Shown piece by piece: positions 6,540 through 7,937 of a stretch of 7,937 nucleotides of DNA. This DNA comes from Clostridiales bacterium (lineage in GTDB: Bacteria > Bacillota > Clostridia > Oscillospirales > QAMX01), in assembly GCA_012514045.1 (NCBI GenBank), contig JAAZBA010000346.1, forward strand, positions 1 through 7,937. The letters run 5' to 3'. Under the pieces are notes generated by a model. That model saw only the letters and a list, made by a program, of their open reading frames with translations. It searched no databases and was not told the origin of the DNA. Positions within the stretch are counted from its first letter, which is position 1; each line of letters begins with the position of its first letter. The translations under genes and the position numbers were made by a program.

Positions 6540-7492
6540 AATAGTGATGTTTCTCCGAGTTTTCCGGAAATATAGTTTGCGATAACAAGCATCGTGAAAT
6601 TAACTACTGAATTAAACAGACCAGCTGCACTGGCGTAACTGTATTTTGCCGAAAGCAAACCCTGTTTGTATACGTATGTAGAAATCACCTCTGATACGTC
6701 ACCGTTTAAGTCGTTTTGCATTAGATATACCTTTTCGTAACCGACGGAAAGGATGCTGCCTATGGACAAGATTGTCATTATAACGACAGTCGGAAGAATC
6801 CCAGGAATATCGATATGCCAAATACGTTTTAGTACATTAGCACCGTCAATAACAGCGGCTTCATGCAGCTCGGGGCTTACTGCGGTCAGCGCAGCTATAT
6901 AAATGATGGCGCTGAATCCCAGATTTTGCCATACACCCGACCAGACATAGAGGTGTCTGAACAGTTCCGGTTTCGCCATATAATTCTGCGCTGTTCCGCC
7001 AAGTGCGTTGACAATGATGGATACGATGCCATTGTACGGTGATAAGAACATTTTGAGCATACCGACAATAACGACCGTCGATATGAAGTGCGGTGCATAT
7101 GAAATGGTCTGGACTACTCGCTTGAAGCCTGCGTTGCGCTCGTGGTTAATGATAAGAGCAAGGATGATGGGTAAGGGTATTCCTACTGCCAGGTTGTAAA
7201 TACTGATCAAAAACGTATTTTTAATGACAAGCTTAAAGTACGGGCTGTAGAAGAATTTTTTAAAATTATCCAAACCTACCCAGTCACTACCCCAGATGCC
7301 CTTTGATGGGCTGAAATTGCGGAAAGCAATCTGCACTCCGTAGAGAGGCATCAGATAAAAGACGATGTAGAATGCGGTAAGGGGGATCAGCATCACGTAA
7401 ACCTGCCAGTTTTTCTTTATCTCTTTTTTGGCTCTTATGTACAAACTCCTCTTTGTCGCGATGTCCAAGCTTCCTTCTGTTTCCCGGATCAT
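6536..7492 (-). CDS. lplB: LplB-type carbohydrate ABC transporter permease (CUT1 family, MalF-like)
   Basis: This 318-residue inner-membrane permease is the partner of the LplC-type protein and first gene of the operon. After a basic cytoplasmic N-terminus (AKKEIKKNWQVYVM, 21-34) come about six hydrophobic segments: near 31-50, 88-114, 128-148, 182-204, 232-250 and 287-308. MPLYGVQIAFRNF (48-60) is the subfamily signature after the first helix. The EAA loop, EAAVIDGANVLKRIWHIDIP (211-230), docks on the ATPase. The start ATG 7492 is chosen because AGGAG at 7501-7505 lies eight bases upstream. An in-frame ATG at 7600 would add 36 residues unlike the family and has no ribosome site. Length is normal for LplB. 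The stop TAG (6538-6536) overlaps the CTAG that borders the inserted IS, yet the C-terminus (SGKLGETSLF) looks complete. The symbol denotes the family. Confidence 0.92.
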   Translation of the reverse strand: MIRETEGSLDIATKRSLYIRAKKEIKKNWQVYVMLIPLTAFYIVFYLMPLYGVQIAFRNFSPSKGIWGSDWVGLDNFKKFFYSPYFKLVIKNTFLISIYNLAVGIPLPIILALIINHERNAGFKRVVQTISYAPHFISTVVIVGMLKMFLSPYNGIVSIIVNALGGTAQNYMAKPELFRHLYVWSGVWQNLGFSAIIYIAALTAVSPELHEAAVIDGANVLKRIWHIDIPGILPTVVIMTILSIGSILSVGYEKVYLMQNDLNGDVSEVISTYVYKQGLLSAKYSYASAAGLFNSVVNFTMLVIANYISGKLGETSLF

Positions 7493-7500
7493 CAGCTCAA

Positions 7501-7505
7501 CTCCT
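7501..7505 (-). promoter_or_regulatory. Ribosome binding site that selects the lplB start
   Basis: The minus strand reads AGGAG with eight bases before ATG 7492-7490. No comparable site precedes the in-frame ATG at 7600, so the inner start is preferred. Confidence 0.7.
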
Positions 7506-7672
7506 ATCGTACAAGTAATATTAGTTTTTATATGAACACATATATCGCTTACATTAATACTTACACTGCTATTCAGCAACATCTGTCCATTTGAACTCAT
7601 TATTTACAACACCGTTGTTCTTACGCCAACGCCGATTTCACTATAATGCTGTAGTTATGTCTTTTGCTTAAT

Positions 7673-7700
7673 GATATACCTTATCTGAATATAAAAACAA
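7673..7700 (-). promoter_or_regulatory. Weak candidate promoter for the lplB operon
   Basis: On the minus strand TTGTTT (7700-7695) is followed after 16 bases by TATATC (7678-7673). Both boxes are imperfect. Another possible -10, TATAAT (7732-7727), lies inside the inverted repeat at 7720-7745 but has no good -35. The region is so AT-rich that chance matches are expected. A weak core would fit an operon that needs an activator. If real, the leader before lplB would be about 170 bases. Confidence 0.25.
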
Positions 7701-7719
7701 TATAAATTCAAAAATAATA

Positions 7720-7745
7720 GTATAACATTATAGCTCATGTTATAC
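7720..7745. promoter_or_regulatory. 26-bp inverted repeat, candidate operator in the divergent control region
   Basis: The arms GTATAACAT (7720-7728) and ATGTTATAC (7737-7745) are perfect complements separated by eight bases. The repeat ends 18 bp upstream of the plus-strand -35 box and about 20 bp upstream of the weak minus-strand candidate promoter, so a protein bound here could control both directions. No known regulator was recognised from the sequence. Confidence 0.45.
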
Positions 7746-7763
7746 ATTCGTCCGCTGATTTTG

Positions 7764-7792
7764 TTGACAATATTTTTCTGCTATGTTACTAT
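7764..7792 (+). promoter_or_regulatory. Strong sigma-A promoter, divergent from the operon
   Basis: A perfect -35 TTGACA (7764-7769) is followed by a 17-bp spacer and -10 TACTAT (7787-7792), with TG at 7784-7785 giving an extended -10. Transcription should start near 7799 and run rightward out of the window, leaving an approximately 85-base leader before the TTG start at 7884. Confidence 0.75.
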
Positions 7793-7883
7793 ATATATGT
7801 AATGCACATAATCTGACTTTGAAACTTAAATTTTATGAAAATATCTTTTCCTCTTTTTTAATAGATAAGTTAGGGGGAAATCC

Positions 7884-7937
7884 TTGCCGCTATTTAATCT
7901 AAGCAAATCTCTTAATTTAAGCAAACCACCAGTGCAG
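7884..7937 (+). CDS. Start of an unidentified divergent gene (partial, 18 codons)
   Basis: A TTG codon at 7884 opens a frame that stays open to the window end, encoding MPLFNLSKSLNLSKPPVQ. It is preceded by AGGGGG at 7872-7877 with six bases of spacing. An in-frame stop at 7866-7868 shows the protein cannot start further upstream. The strong promoter at 7764-7792 points straight at it. The fragment has no recognisable domain. Genes beside LplABC operons often encode a YesM/YesN-type sensor and response regulator, so a regulator is a reasonable guess from context only. Confidence 0.45.
   Translation, partial: MPLFNLSKSLNLSKPPVQ

Noticed and set aside
7493..7600. A 36-residue N-terminal extension of the LplB-type permease from the ATG at 7600
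   Set aside because: It has no ribosome site and no family similarity, while the ATG at 7492 has AGGAG at eight bases and gives the usual length.
7605..7640. Short complementary stretches around ACAAC/GTTGT in the lplB leader, considered as a riboswitch or attenuator
   Set aside because: Stems are only five base pairs, with no larger conserved architecture or terminator before lplB.

Overview
The window is a low-GC Firmicutes-type locus, probably clostridial or a relative. Strong purine-rich Shine-Dalgarno sites, AT-rich spacers, an LplA/LplB/LplC-type sugar importer without its own ATPase, and decayed IS5- and IS110-family insertion sequences all point that way. The species cannot be named from the sequence.

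The functional core is one minus-strand operon, read right to left. It holds an LplB-type permease (start about 7492), an LplC/YtcP-type permease (start about 5673), a lipid-anchored extracellular solute-binding protein (start 4732), and a cytoplasmic DUF4091/GH123-like glycoside hydrolase (start 2864, end 1266). The likely logic is capture of an oligosaccharide outside the membrane, import through the LplB-LplC pore powered by a shared ATPase encoded elsewhere, and cleavage of the imported glycan inside the cell. A perfect 13-bp hairpin separates the binding-protein gene from the hydrolase gene and may set their relative expression.

The operon is interrupted. About 0.83 kb between the two permease genes (about 5707-6539) is a decayed IS5-family (IS427/IS1031-like) element in the opposite orientation. 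It abuts CTAG at both ends, and one of these CTAGs contains the lplB stop codon. Removing the element on paper restores a 33-bp lplB-lplC spacer, so it landed without breaking either gene.

Left of the operon (1-1265) is a graveyard of mobile DNA. The C-terminus of a better preserved copy of the same IS type runs off the left edge (2-166). It is followed by a heavily decayed IS110-family transposase (about 340-1122) and a perfect 12-bp hairpin with a T-rich tail (1144-1188).

Right of the operon (7493-7937) is a divergent control region. It has a strong plus-strand sigma-A promoter (TTGACA, 17 bp, extended -10 TACTAT), a 26-bp inverted repeat that may be an operator, and the first 18 codons of a divergent gene starting at TTG 7884, whose product cannot be identified. 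No tRNA, rRNA or CRISPR was seen. The most notable points are the stop-codon-precise IS insertion, the intercistronic hairpin, the TTEQK minisatellite linker in the binding protein, and the divergent promoter/operator.
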